Shown piece by piece: positions 49,643 to 61,286 of a stretch of DNA of 64,000 nucleotides. Position 1 is the stretch's first letter. Each line of letters starts with the position of its first letter. The stretch comes from Theobroma cacao (taxonomy: Eukaryota > Streptophyta > Magnoliopsida > Malvales > Malvaceae): positions 8,071,848-8,135,847 of the forward strand of contig NC_030857.1 in the NCBI RefSeq assembly GCF_000208745.1. Reading direction: 5' to 3'. The notes beneath the pieces are model-generated. The model saw nothing but the letters and a program-made list of their open reading frames with translations. It did no database searches and had not been told where the DNA came from. A program made the position numbers and the translations under genes.

Positions 49643-52600
49643 TGTCACGACCTAGTACTCTTTTCGAGTCCGTGACAACCGCTGCAATGTCCCGATAGAC
49701 ATACCTTACTCGAAATGTCAACCGAAACCTCTCAAGGCTCTAGCCTCAGTTCTCTGCCTCCCCTGTGAGCAACAGTTACTAAATATCATGTTTTAAAGGA
49801 ATATAGACCATTTTCAAATCAAAGATAATAAAAAAGTAATTTCTACCGCACAGGGGTATTTTGGTCATTTTACCCAAAAATTTTGAAACTTGCTAAAAAT
49901 ATAATATATAAATGAAAAATATACATTTCATATCTAAAAATAATTTTACGTATCTAAATCATCCATTTAAAGTGAAATTATAGCTAATCAAACTAAATAA
50001 AAATATTGAATAAAATATTTCATTTTCATATAAAATAATATTTATAAAATCCTACGTAAACAGTTAATGAAAAGTAATAACAAAATAAATTCGTATATAT
50101 AATAGCACACTGCGCCAAGGTATATAAAAACATTCTACAATGACATGTGAGCCCCAAAATAACAAAAATAAACAGGACTGTAAACCTACGATTTCTAAGG
50201 GTGTGAATCTAAAAGCAAACCCTCGATAAAATCGGCGGTCTACCGACTGCCCTGAGCTTGAAATGGGTGAAAAGAAGGATGGTGAGTTTTTATAAACCCA
50301 GTGAGTAAGCAAAGATCATCTATAACATCTAAAACCGAGTAAATAGAGACAATTAAAACATCTCATCATAATATAATTCATAACATTAAAACTCATTTCA
50401 ACCCATATAAAACAGTTACATTTCATAAAAAAAAATCAACAAGGCTTATGACTTTCTTAAAAACTTGGCTCGTGCCAAAACTTATACTCGGTGACACCTT
50501 GCACAGGGCATCTAACCGAGTCCGCCAAGGTTGTTAAAATAACATATACACATAAAACATATTTTTACGTTTAAAAACACAGCCGTTCCTTGGCGTTGGT
50601 TGAGTTTCACCCTCACGTGATGGTTCGGCGTGAAGTGAACTCTAAACTACCTTAGTAGATATCCTCCGCGCCTCTCATACTAAGGTAAAATATGACGGGG
50701 TTTACCATGCCCCTCTAATAGGTCGGTCCACGAAAACCCACCCATTGCAGTAAGTTAATCAATTACCCCACCAAATCAATAAAAATTTCGATAGTATGAC
50801 ATGGCTAATATGATATTACCTAGCTTGTCAAGGTAAAACAAAAACAGTTCATATATTCCACAGAAACACAAATCCAGCCATTCATGCCGTCACATTGTCA
50901 TAAGCCATCAATTCAAACCATATGTCAATTACAAATTCTGTTATGCCGATACATTTATTACAAAGCAGGGTCGACATAACTAACAACAGTCAAAACATAT
51001 ATATAACACATGTATATAGTCTCTACTTACTCAATTTCCAAAACCAGGATTCAATTTCAAACCAAATTATGGATTTCATTTCATTTAACCAACACTTCAA
51101 TTATAAAACATAATAGTTTACAATTTAAGTTCATTATTCTATAAAATCATAAAAACGAGTATAAACTACTTTAGATAGTTAAGATGATAGTATGATTACT
51201 CACAATAACGGGAGTACTCCTACTCTTGGTCCTCAAATACGATATCCTTGCCCTTACTAGAGGGCTCACTACCTATACCTAATACACAACAAGTAATTCA
51301 ATACATTTGTGCTAAACTATTATAAAACTATTCCAGGCTCTATATGAATGCATGAAATTGAATGAGGAATGTTTAAATAATCACTTAAAGATGGTGTTTT
51401 ATGTAGGTTCAATTGTTACTGGACTGAAATGGTATTCGACCTAACTCGCACTATACACTGTTTAATTAGCCAAAACACTCGATTCAACTCCAAATAGATT
51501 CATTGCACTTTCGGTACTCCAAATACACCCAAAGTACCTCAATAAACTTGATTGTGACTTAAATTATCACATTCGAAACTCATTTTGATTTCGAACTAAC
51601 GTGCTAATCAGTGTCAACACAGTCTAATAAGTCCTTATATATCATTAGAAATCAAATCCAAGTCCATTTACCATGATTTTCTCGTTGTCGGTCAAGTCAT
51701 TTACTAAAGGAACTATACTTTCGATAACCATTGTCGATATCTGACACCATAAATCATCAAATATGAGCTAAATAATATGAAATATAACAAAATTCATCAT
51801 CAATATTTTCCCTATTAAATTCGGCTAAGGAGGGTTTAGTGAAGGACATGTGGTTTTCTTGCTTGTTTTTTTTACCGAATATCACAAAACCACTAAAAAC
51901 ACCTAGATAGCATGAAATCTAACAAAAACCATCATCAAAACTTCCCCCCCTTGATTCGGCCAACATGACTTCCTTCATGAAAGTTTGGGGTTCAACCATA
52001 GAAAATGAAAAAAAAAGCATGGAAAAGGTAGATCTTAAGCTAAAATTGAAAAATCTTACCTTTGATTGCTTTGTTCTTTGAAATTCAACAAATTTCTCTT
52101 GAATTTTCCTCTCTAGGGTTTGTTTCTATTCTTTTCTCTTTGTTCTTTGCTTTGGCCGACCATGAAGAGTGAAATGGGAGAGTTTATGTTGAGTTTATAA
52201 AGGAAATTATAAAAATATTAAAGCTTGATATGTGTTACCATGTGATTGGTCCATGGTTAAAACTTAAAAANAAAAATTTCAAAAATTTCAATTACGTTCT
52301 TATGGACACGTGAAATGAATGGTTTGCCCTTGTACTCGGAAAAATGTCAAAATTGAAAATTTTCACTTCTCAAATTCAAAGTTATGATCCAATTAGTGAA
52401 ACTTGGTCAAAAATCTCATCCAACATTCCAATTTTTGCCCTCGGATGGCAAAATGACCATTTTACACCTACATTATAAAAATTCTCGATTAGATTCCAAA
52501 TTAATCCTCGAACTCCGAATCACAATTTTAAGTCATTCTAAGGTTCAATAACTCTCAAATACATCCTAAAATCTCTATTTGGACTAGTTCGAGGTTTTAA

Positions 52601-52725
52601 TCGACTTAATTGTACCTCTAGGTACGATATAGACTTTTAACGATTTTTCGAGACATACAAGTATGCAGACATGCTATCAAGTACATGAATGACATGGCAA
52701 GTATATAATAGAGCTGGGCTTGACA
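49643..52725 (-). repeat. 5' LTR of the chromovirus (3083 bp)
   Basis: It is colinear with 42312-44669 except for an extra 822 bp (50903-51724) and a missing piece of about 100 bp at the N (52271). Its inner end is followed by the primer site. Confidence 0.93.
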
Positions 52726-52730
52726 CAAAC
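52726..52730. repeat. Target-site duplication CAAAC, right copy
   Basis: It follows the LTR end TGACA at 52721-52725 and matches 42307-42311. Confidence 0.9.
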
Positions 52731-53877
52731 CCATAAATCCTCAAATCAAATTAGTTTGTAATATTGGGGGGATGATTGACCAAATGCAATATGTCAAAGT
52801 AATTAGTTAACTAATGTGTGAAATTGATAGTGTACTAGTATGCCCTGCAAGCCAATTGGTTGGCTATATAGAGATACACTTTGTGTTTTAAGTATTTACA
52901 ATTAATAAAAGGCATTCTTTATTTCCAGAAGACTTGTAAATGCAAATTAGATTAAATAAAGTCCATGAAATGTCACATGCCTTGCAAAAGGAAGTATAAA
53001 GGGTTATAATTATGAAATTCTTATTGCATCAAAGAATTACTCCTAAATTGTTTCTAGTCAATGTTTTATTAAGAAAAATGGACATTGATAAAGTATAGAG
53101 ACTGACACATGGTTATATTCCTCCTTTATGAAGTGGATATTGATCTCATAAATTGAAGCATAGAGATACTTGAAATAACATTTGAGTGTTTGTTACAAAA
53201 ACAAGTTTAATTAACATGACCCCTATGAGAATTCCATTTGGTATATCACTCAAGTGCTTATAAAACAAATTCTCATGTGACATTTATATAAATGATCCAT
53301 AGACTTAAGATTATTGGATCACTTTATGTTTGGAATGCTATTTGTTGATATTGTCTAAAGTAGTCCTAATTAAAGATTCTCAAAAAGAGATAAATATTGA
53401 GCATATCATGAAACATGTGAAGGTAAGTCAATCATTAATATATGATTCATCACCTTCAGTGAGACTAAAGGGAATATCCCATTGCACTTTCATAAGTAAT
53501 AACTCATGGAAGCCCTAGGCCTAGGCAAGTAAAAATGTTAAAGGGTTTGCCCACTTTGTAATGATGAGTTTGATTTCTCAAATCAAGTGCTAAATTGGAA
53601 GAGATAAAATTATAGTAGATATTGCACCATACTCTATGTCTTGCCAAGATATTAGATGATAAAGAGATAATATTTACACGACAAAACTATGTACTGAAAG
53701 GTTGAGTCAAATGATTATGACTCTTTTTAACATTTAGGTAGTCATGATGTAATGCTAAATACAAATCTTGACTTATAAATATGAACCAATCAATTATGGA
53801 ATTAAGAAGTTGAACATTTTATGAACCTAATGAGTCACAATGATAATATAATTGCATAGTTTTTCCCCAAAAACAAA
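52731..53877. other. Non-coding sequence between the chromovirus and the copia relic
   Basis: No protein family is recognised. It could be the LTR or leader part of the copia relic that follows, but no ends are visible. Confidence 0.4.
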
Positions 53878-54040
53878 CACATGTGCAAGATCAGATATAG
53901 CATTTAATGTTGGGAATTAAGAGGTATATAAGTAATTCAAGTAACTTTCATTGACAAGTGGTAAATTGAGTGCTCAGTACTGAAGGAAAACAATTAATAA
54001 TGGTCTTTGCTACAATGGTATCCATTAGTACTAGAAGAAT

Positions 54041-54048
54041 ATTGGGAT
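54041..54048. repeat. 8-bp target duplication of the hAT element, left
   Basis: ATTGGGAT, identical to 55194-55201. Confidence 0.9.
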
Positions 54049-55193
54049 TAGGGGCAGAGCCTCGTATGGTTTTGGGGGGGCCATTTTTAAAATTTTTTTA
54101 TATTATATAAAATTTTTAATATATTCTCTTAATGGCCATTTTAATAATTTTTTTATTTAATAATTAATATAAATAAAGAATAACAAAAAATATCCCACAT
54201 GCCTCATTTAGTTTTAAAGTATTTTTTTAAATTTATATTATTATTTTTATTCATATATTTTTTATATTATTTACACATATGTTCTAAGTTTCTATAGATT
54301 TGCTTCTCTAAATTTCTACAAACCATCAACGATATGTTTTTTCTTTTTTCTTTGGAATGTCATATGCGAGTTCCATCTTCTACTTCTCATGTTCGTCTTT
54401 CTCTGTTATATGGATTTTATTTTTCATGATTTTAATAGTTAAAATTAATAAATTATTACATAATTGTCAAATATAAGTTGTAGCGTTGCACTGTTACTTA
54501 AAATTTTATCAATGTATCATTTTTTAATTAATCCTAATTATGTAAGAGAAAATTATCTTGAGTAAATCTTTTTTATTTGCTTTACGTTTTATATTTAATT
54601 GAAAGGAAATTATCTTGAATATATAGTCTTTAAACAATCCTAATTATATAAGAGAAAATTATTAATCTTGAATATCGTATTTAATTATTTATATTTTATG
54701 CATTATAGTTTTATATTTAGTATTATAAATTTAAATATAAATAAAATAAGATTATTAGATGTTGAATGCATTAATTGTTTTTCAAGTTTGATTAAAATAT
54801 GAGTAGGTTGAAAACAATTAATAAATTCTTTAAAAGAAAATATGCAAATCGTCCAAATGATTCTCTTACACTTAAGCTATTAAGCCTCATTGCTTCAACT
54901 TATGAACAAAAGTAATGTGAATCAAAATATCCAACACTCAATTCTAAAAAAATGGATTTTTTTCAATACATAATTTTTAATTGATGAATTCAAATTTAGA
55001 AAATATAGTTGAGCACAACTTTCCTAAAAACCTATTGTAAGTCTTTTTTCTTGATTTACATGTTCTATAAAATTATTTGCTATTAACTATCTTTTGATTA
55101 TTTATTAAGTTCAATATATTAGTTTTTAAAATTTTTAACCTTTATTTGTCTGTCTTTGGCTCCTCCAACAAAATTTGGCTAGCTTCGCCCTTG
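54049..55193. mobile_element. Non-autonomous hAT-type element, 1145 bp
   Basis: Terminal inverted repeats are taggggcagagcc at the left and, reverse-complemented, caagggcgaagct at the right, close to the common plant CAGGGGCGGAGC ends. Flanking 8-bp duplications ATTGGGAT lie at 54041-54048 and 55194-55201. The interior is AT-rich with no transposase. Confidence 0.88.
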
Positions 55194-55201
55194 ATTGGGA
55201 T
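55194..55201. repeat. 8-bp target duplication of the hAT element, right
   Basis: ATTGGGAT, identical to 54041-54048; removing one copy plus the element rejoins the RNase H frame. Confidence 0.9.
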
Positions 55202-56389
55202 ACTAGTTGGATTACAAGTATGGACAACTATGCCTCTACAAGTGGATGGATCCTCATGCTCGGTGGGGGTGCAATGTCTTCAATTTTCAAGAGACAAATA
55301 TGTATAATGGATTCCATCATGATGGTGAAATTTATTGCATTAGTTGCTACCACCAAATAAGTTGAATGGCTGAGAAACTTAGGCCTAGACCAATTTCTCC
55401 AATTTTTATATATTGTGAGAGTGAAACAACTCTAGCAAAGGTATATAGCTAGGTGCATATTGAAAAATCTAGACATATTGGGTTAAGACATAGTTATGTT
55501 TGATAATCAATTCCAAATGGAGTGATCATTATAATCTTTGCAAGGTCAAATGAAAACTTGACGGATCTTTTAGTGAAAAGTCTTACTAGAGATCTTGTAA
55601 ATAAAACCTCAAAAGAGATGTGGCTCAAGTTCATAAATTAAAGTCACTCATGGTGGAACCTCAATTCAATGCTTGATATAACATTAAGTTTTGAGTTCAA
55701 TGAGATAAAGTACATCATCTATATTTGGCTACTAGCACTATAAATAATATATATGATATTAAGTACTTTTCATAAATAGGCCTCAGGCATAAGGCATTTT
55801 TTAGAACAGTCCTCTGTATAATGTTATTTGTTTTTAGCCAAGAGAAAAAAAATTAGACAAAATTGTCCTTAATGAAACCGACCCATTCGCTAGGCTCTAC
55901 GCCTAAACCCGAAACCTATTAACGGGTCAAGTATGTCCTTTATATGGACCACACCTCTTCGGTTTTCATCAAGAGACCGTACATACCCACAGAAGCAAGT
56001 CTGTCAAAAGCATTCTCGACAGTTCAACTTTGAGCATTTTGGCAGTGGTAGGAGCCTTTTGGAGTAGTTATTATTCTCATAAAGGTAGTTCACATATTGA
56101 GCAGTGTGAAGAAGTTGACATTACACTGAGAAAGGTATAATGTTTTTTTATGAATTTTTTATTTTATTTTGAACCATGTGGAGGTTTTTAACAGAATGGT
56201 TATTATTCATGTTAAGGGTTAAGGTTTTTGAGCATAAACCTATACATATTGCTTGTTCATATTGATATTGTTGTTGTTTGAAATTTTTGAATATAAACAT
56301 GAAGGTGGTATTGTTGGTGTTGTTGAGGTGGAAAGGTGACCGGCCATGCATGACTGGTTGATATGTATGTGTTATGACTCTTTGTTAGA

Positions 56390-56710
56390 TATTGCGTAAG
56401 TGAGGGCGTGCTTTGGTGGTTGTCACCTTTTGCGTGAGTGGATTTTGGCATGGGGTCACGTAGGGTTTGCGTGATTGCAAAAGGGTTTAACTTTGTGTGA
56501 CTGATTGATAGGTCATTGCGTGACTAGTTTCTAGGTTATTACATGAATATTGTTCAGGGCGTCAGTTAGTGTGTGCGTGATTCGATTAGTTGTTCTTAGA
56601 ATTGCGTGACTTGTTTATAAATCATTGTGTGATTTAATGTTAGTAATTGCGTGACTAATTGATTAGGCATTGCGTGACTATTATTGTAGGAAATTGCACG
56701 TGTCATAACT
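56390..56710. repeat. Minisatellite array, left side of MULE 2
   Basis: Around ten loosely conserved units of about 27-35 bp, each with (a/t)ttgcgtgact, separate AT-rich spacers such as aattgattaggc. Confidence 0.75.
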
Positions 56711-56991
56711 GCATGAAATTTATTTGCATGGGTTCATTCTGTATTATTTTGGGTCAACTGTAATGCTTTAATGTGTATATGTTGATATACTTAATAATCC
56801 ATGCTCCACACTTGAATTTATTATTCTGTTTTAGGGTTGTCTAAAAATAGTTAAAAAATATTGTTAAGGTTATTTTTTGAGTGAGCTTATGAGGAGGGCT
56901 ATTTCTAAGAAATTTCTGTAGTTTTTTTGTTAATCTACAGTGATGGTATTGACATGACTAAAATGGGAATGTTACCTATTTTATGTTGTAG

Positions 56992-59900
56992 ATGGCCAAC
57001 ACAAAAACAGAGTAGGAAAACGTGGAGTCCTTGCTTTATGTACCGAGGCACTGGTGGGGGTTTAATGCGGGCATTAACAACCACTGTAAGTGGTCGCATC
57101 TGCACATGATACGTGAGATGCTATGTCAAGTGAACGAGCTGGAAAGCTTTAAGAGAACATGCTTCGGGCACATGATGGATGTCAAAGTAGACAAGAGTTT
57201 ATTCTGTGTCAGTCTCGTGCACAATCTAATATTGTGCAGAATCAACGAACTTGACGCCACGGAGGCAAAGTTATGGTTTCTAATAGGGAAAACGAAGGCC
57301 AACTTTTCAAAGAGGGAGTTTTGTTTGGTGATAGGATTAAAGTTTGGTCCCCTATCGACCTTCATTGTTAATCCTTACGAGGCCCTCCTTAAAGGAATTC
57401 ACCTACTATATTGGGGACTTGGGAAGGAGGTGAAGATCCAATAGGTTTTAGACACGTTCAAGGGAGGGCAGTTTCAGTAGGAGGGAGATGCGAGCAAGAT
57501 GGCCCTCGTCTTGATCGTAACCAATGTTTTATTCGGTCAAGACTACAGACGATCTGTGGTTCCATGGTTGTTGTCATTGGTCGAGAACATAGATGAGTAG
57601 AATACATTCCCATGAGGCACATACGTGTGGAGTCTAACCGTGGAGTACTTGCTGAGGGGTTTCGAACCTCCTGCTGCAAACGAAGCAAATAAGAAGCGCT
57701 ACCACCTCTACGGATTCATATGGGCATTTCAAGTAGTCTACCATACCCTGATGTTTATCATTATCATTATTGTTTTTGCATAAGAATTTATGAAGTGAGT
57801 AAAAATGTTACAAAATTGATGTGCAGTTTTGGGCAATGGAAGCAATACTTGAAATCAAAAGCTTGTTCGGAAGGCAGCGACAGTCCGGACAGGTTTGGCC
57901 AAGAATGCTTAAATGGCATTGTGACGAGAGGCCTACAAGCTTCCACACCAATATTGCAAGTTTGAAGAGAGAGGGCAAGGTGAGTAAAGAAACCATATTT
58001 TTTTATTTGATTAAATTTTATTTTTATTGTCATAGGGTATCAAGGGTTATACCTAATGGCAATGTATGTTTTGGTGCAGTTGTGGGCAGTGAAGACGTTG
58101 GAGCCAACGACAGAAGAGATGTTGACCTCATACTAGGAGGACATTGAGGTCAATATCTCCGAGGGGCAGCAATACATTCCATTATGGAAGTTGGAGTGTC
58201 GCCTAGAATTTTATCCCTAGCAAAGGAAGAAAATAATGGATCGTAAAGGGAAAAGTCTAGTACGAGGAGCCGTTAAACAGAGATGCACAACGGATGAGGA
58301 GGTCCATTCTGATTTTGCTGCTGTTGAGGCACCTCATTCTCCTCTTGCAGCTATTCATGGTGCTTCTCCTACTGCTCATCATGTTGTTACTCCTTCTGCT
58401 CCTCCTTTTGCTTCTGCTGCTGCCCCTCATGCTGAGTCACGTAACCGGGCGCTGCTTCCATAATGACTACGAGTATTAAGCGAGAGCTGCAAAAGATGTG
58501 GACATAGTGGAAGAAAGACCTCTAGTCATTGCAGATGAATATGCACATGCAGATGCAGTCAATGTAGTTAGAGATCCAGTAGTTAATGCAGTTGGAGATC
58601 CAGCGAGCGATGCAGATGTAGTCAATGTAGTTAGAGATCCAATAGTCAATGCAGTTGGAGATCCAGCAGATGATGCAGATGCAGTCAATGCAGTTGGAGA
58701 TCCAGCAGTCAATGTAGTTGGAGATCCAGCGAGCGATGCAGATACAGACACAGTCACTGCATGAGCATATCCAGCACTCACTGCAAGGGCTGAAAGATCG
58801 GATTATCAGTCGGCTGATCGACCATTTTAAGGTATAAGGTTTTATGTTATTCATCGCGTGAGTTATAACATGTACGATGTATACACTGTTCTAATGTGTT
58901 TGATTTTTTTGATTGTTTAAGGTCGAAGCTCACCTCCCGGTAGCCCCGATTGAACATCATGCTGCGTCTATCCTATCTCTGGTAGAGGTAGCCTAGCATT
59001 CTCAGCCCACACCTTCTCCCGATGCTCCATTTCCTCAGTCTGAGGTTGAAGAGGGACCTCATCCTACAAGTAGTGGAACTACAACTTTCGCCCGTCCTAC
59101 TCTTGTCCCAACTCCAGCAGATGCCCCCCCGCATGGTGAGATCACACATTCTGCTAAGGCTCCACCTCCAGTTGAGCCCAAAGATGCACGTGTGATCTTG
59201 GCCAGCAAATACCTTCGAACCTCGTACGTTAACCCATTATTAGTCCAGCGCAAAGTGAAGAACGATTTGAAGGACAGATACTAGTTCTTCTTGAAAAATG
59301 ACCAAGCCAGGTAAAATGAAAATAGTAGACCGTATTAGGGTTAACGGTTCTAAGATATTTATTACATACATAGACCTTTTGACATGGATATTATTATGTG
59401 GAAATTGTGAGAAATGACCTTCGTAGTAAGGTAACTTCACTATAATTTTAATTTAACTCTATTTTAAATATGTAGGGTTTACATTTTGGGCATCGAAGGT
59501 TAAGAGGGCCCTGATTTTTTTTTGTGATTGGAGATGTCAACAGAGTTGATGGACACCTAACAGATTGATGCATACATCAGTGTGTTGTGTAAGCGGGCGC
59601 GTGAGCACCATCCACAACACTACAAGCAGACAATATGCATCGTTGACACCACATTCTATGTAAGTATATTATATTTTACTGAGTTGTAATTATTCAAATG
59701 TATGGGGTTTAAGGTTACTTAATTGCATCTAATTATTGTGCATAACGTAATTGACAACTTATTTTGCTCCATCTGAGCTAAGAAATGCAACCTTCTCCCA
59801 CCAAGAAGACATTCAAGCCAAGTGAGGCGATTTTGCCAGATGATGTGCTTGCCTATTCAAGGGGTGGGCGACCTCTATGGGGTTTGCCATCGCATGAGGT

Positions 59901-60357
59901 TGACTCAATTCTCGTATCGTTCTTTTTCGACAACCACTAGGTGGTAGTGCACGTTAACTTGCTGAAACGGACTATGATGTTAGTGGACTCATCGTATAGT
60001 AAGAAAGAAGCACTGAAATTCAGCTTGAGTGATACGCAGATGAGTCCACTAACATCATTGTTTCCCATTATATGCCACAAGGCGGGGTACTTTGTTAGCT
60101 CACACCGTCAAAAGCGAGGTTTGACGGGGATGAAATATAGGTTAAATGAGAAGACCCCAATATAGCAAGATTCGCATAGTTGCGGGGATTGGGTTATAGC
60201 CTCGTTGCAGTGGTTGATCGGCTCGGAGGATGAGACATTGAAGGCAAATGTCATAGAGGCATTCGAACAAAGTTTGCCCTTGAGATTTTTGCCAATAGCT
60301 CAAGTTGTTAAATTTTTTAATTTGTTTATTCTTTTTCAATTTGTAAATAACATTTAA
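56992..60357 (+). pseudogene. DUF1985 / ULP1-like C48 protease passenger of MULE 2
   Basis: Exons: 56992-57732 (MANTKTE, WSHLHMIREML, KRTCFGHMMD, AKLWFLIGKTKA, ASKMALVLIVTNVLFGQDY, WLLSLVENID), 57827-57979 (FWAMEAILEIKSLFG to SLKREGK, 51 codons), 58080 onward (LWAVKTLEPTTEE, then an Ala/Pro/His-rich stretch), a Pro-rich exon about 58922-59310 (ASKYLRTSYVNPLLV), 59500-59658 (QIDAYISVLCKR, CIVDTTFY), and the protease end from about 59785. The His is in the NH-stop-VVVHVNL motif, the Asp in MLVDSSYS and the Cys in DSHSCGDWV; the stop replaces a Trp just after the His. The frame ends at 60355-60357. Several stops at expected Trp or Gln codons make it a pseudogene. The same exon order and an identical intron border before (L/V)WA(L/V) link it to the passenger of MULE 1. 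Confidence 0.83.
58498..58764 (+). repeat. In-frame tandem repeat in the ULP1 passenger of MULE 2
   Basis: Three units of about 63 bp encode 21-residue repeats of the form VNVVRDP.VNAVGDPASDAD. Each unit is itself two halves of about 10-11 residues (VVRDP and AVGDP). The peptide is acidic. The frame differs by one from the codons before it, so a frameshift lies near 58460. Confidence 0.8.
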
Positions 60358-60584
60358 CATTCTTTTGTATCATTTCCATATTATTCTTTGTTGTATCATT
60401 TACATATTATTCTTTGTATTCATTCATGTGATAAGCATACGGGTCCAATAAGAACAACATTGTTTTTTTCTTATTCATATCGTAAAGTCTGTTAGTATTT
60501 TATGCAATTTACATGACAACGTTCATTCGTTTGCATATGCCAACCCCCTTTACTTCTTTACTTTATAGCCTATATGACATGTTG

Positions 60585-61170
60585 AATTGCATTGCGTGAC
60601 ATAGGGTTGTAAGCAGTTGCTATTGAATTGCGTGCATGGTGTGGATGGAATCGCGTCACCAGTTGATATTGATTCGCGGGACTATTTGTTATAGAGTCAC
60701 GCGAGTACTAAATTTTGAATCACGTCAGTAGTTAATATGGAATCGCATCACTAACCCACTTGGAATTGTGTGAGTAGTAAATATGGATCGCGTGAACCGT
60801 TAAGATTTAGAATAGCATGAGTATTTGATATTGACTATTGTTAGTAGTAAATATGGAGTGGCGTTACTAGTTAATATGGAAGCGCGTGACATGACTTTTT
60901 TGTGGAATCGCGTCACTCGTTGATATTGACTCGCGTGAGTAATATATGTGGAGTAGCGTTATTAGTTATTATGGAATGACGTGAGTATTTATTCTAAAAT
61001 CGCGTGAGAAGAAAAATGGAGTCGCGTGACTGGCTATTATGGAATTACGTTACTATTTGATATGGAGTCGCGTGAGTAGTATATATGGTGTGACGTTACG
61101 AATTCTTATTGAATCACATGACTAGATGATATGGGATCGCATGACCAGTTGCGCTTGCATCGTGTTACTC
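60585..61170. repeat. Minisatellite array, right side of MULE 2
   Basis: About 15-18 units of about 30-34 bp, of the form (g/a)gaatcgcgtgactagttgatatg with variants (tcgcgtgagtagtaaatatgga). The core is TCGCGTGA(C/G). Confidence 0.8.
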
Positions 61171-61286
61171 ACCTATTTTGTGTCTTGTTCTTCAAATAAG
61201 GGTAAGCCAATTATCATGGACAATATCAAACTAGAACTCAACCCCAAGCACCATCATAACAAAATATCGAGTTGAACACCCTAAAA

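Larger units (their letters stand above)
42312..52725 (-). mobile_element. Complete but dead Ty3/gypsy chromovirus (Tekay/Del type), 10.4 kb
   Basis: Both LTRs, a 5-bp target duplication, primer site, polypurine tract, gag and pol are present on the minus strand. LTR ends are TGTCA...TGACA. The internal region is only 4973 bp, usual for long-LTR chromoviruses. Stop codons in both gag and pol, a damaged protease and integrase active site show that it cannot move on its own. The LTRs differ by a few to about 10% by eye, so the insertion is not recent. It lies in the flank of the Athila relic. Confidence 0.93.
53878..55640 (+). pseudogene. Ty1/copia RT end and RNase H relic, split by a hAT-type element
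   Basis: Before the insertion the frames give CARSDIAF, then RYISNSSNFH, then a broken LCYNG...LVLEE piece up to 54048. After it the same frame resumes at 55202 with SWITSMDNYASTSGW, LGGGAMSSIFKRQ, SIMMVKFIALVATTK and VEWLRNLGLDQ, the RNase H of copia. The usual terminal ADxLTKxLxR motif follows (NLTDLLVKSLTRDLV) near 55555-55600. Single-base losses and stops occur. No upstream integrase is recognised and LTRs are not clear. Confidence 0.82.
55762..61286 (+). mobile_element. Second MULE (non-autonomous), ULP1 passenger only
   Basis: The left terminal repeat (about 55762-55885) shares gttatttgtttttagccaag and gacaaaattgtccttaatga with both ends of MULE 1. Then come a minisatellite array (56390-56710), a DUF1985/ULP1 passenger (56992-60357) and a second array (60585-61170). 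No transposase is present. The right terminal repeat is not seen; an LTR begins at 61287, so the end is probably cut off or displaced past the window. Confidence 0.65.

Noticed and set aside
52731..53520. Possible copia gag or LTR upstream of the RT relic
   Set aside because: No gag motif or LTR ends could be identified.
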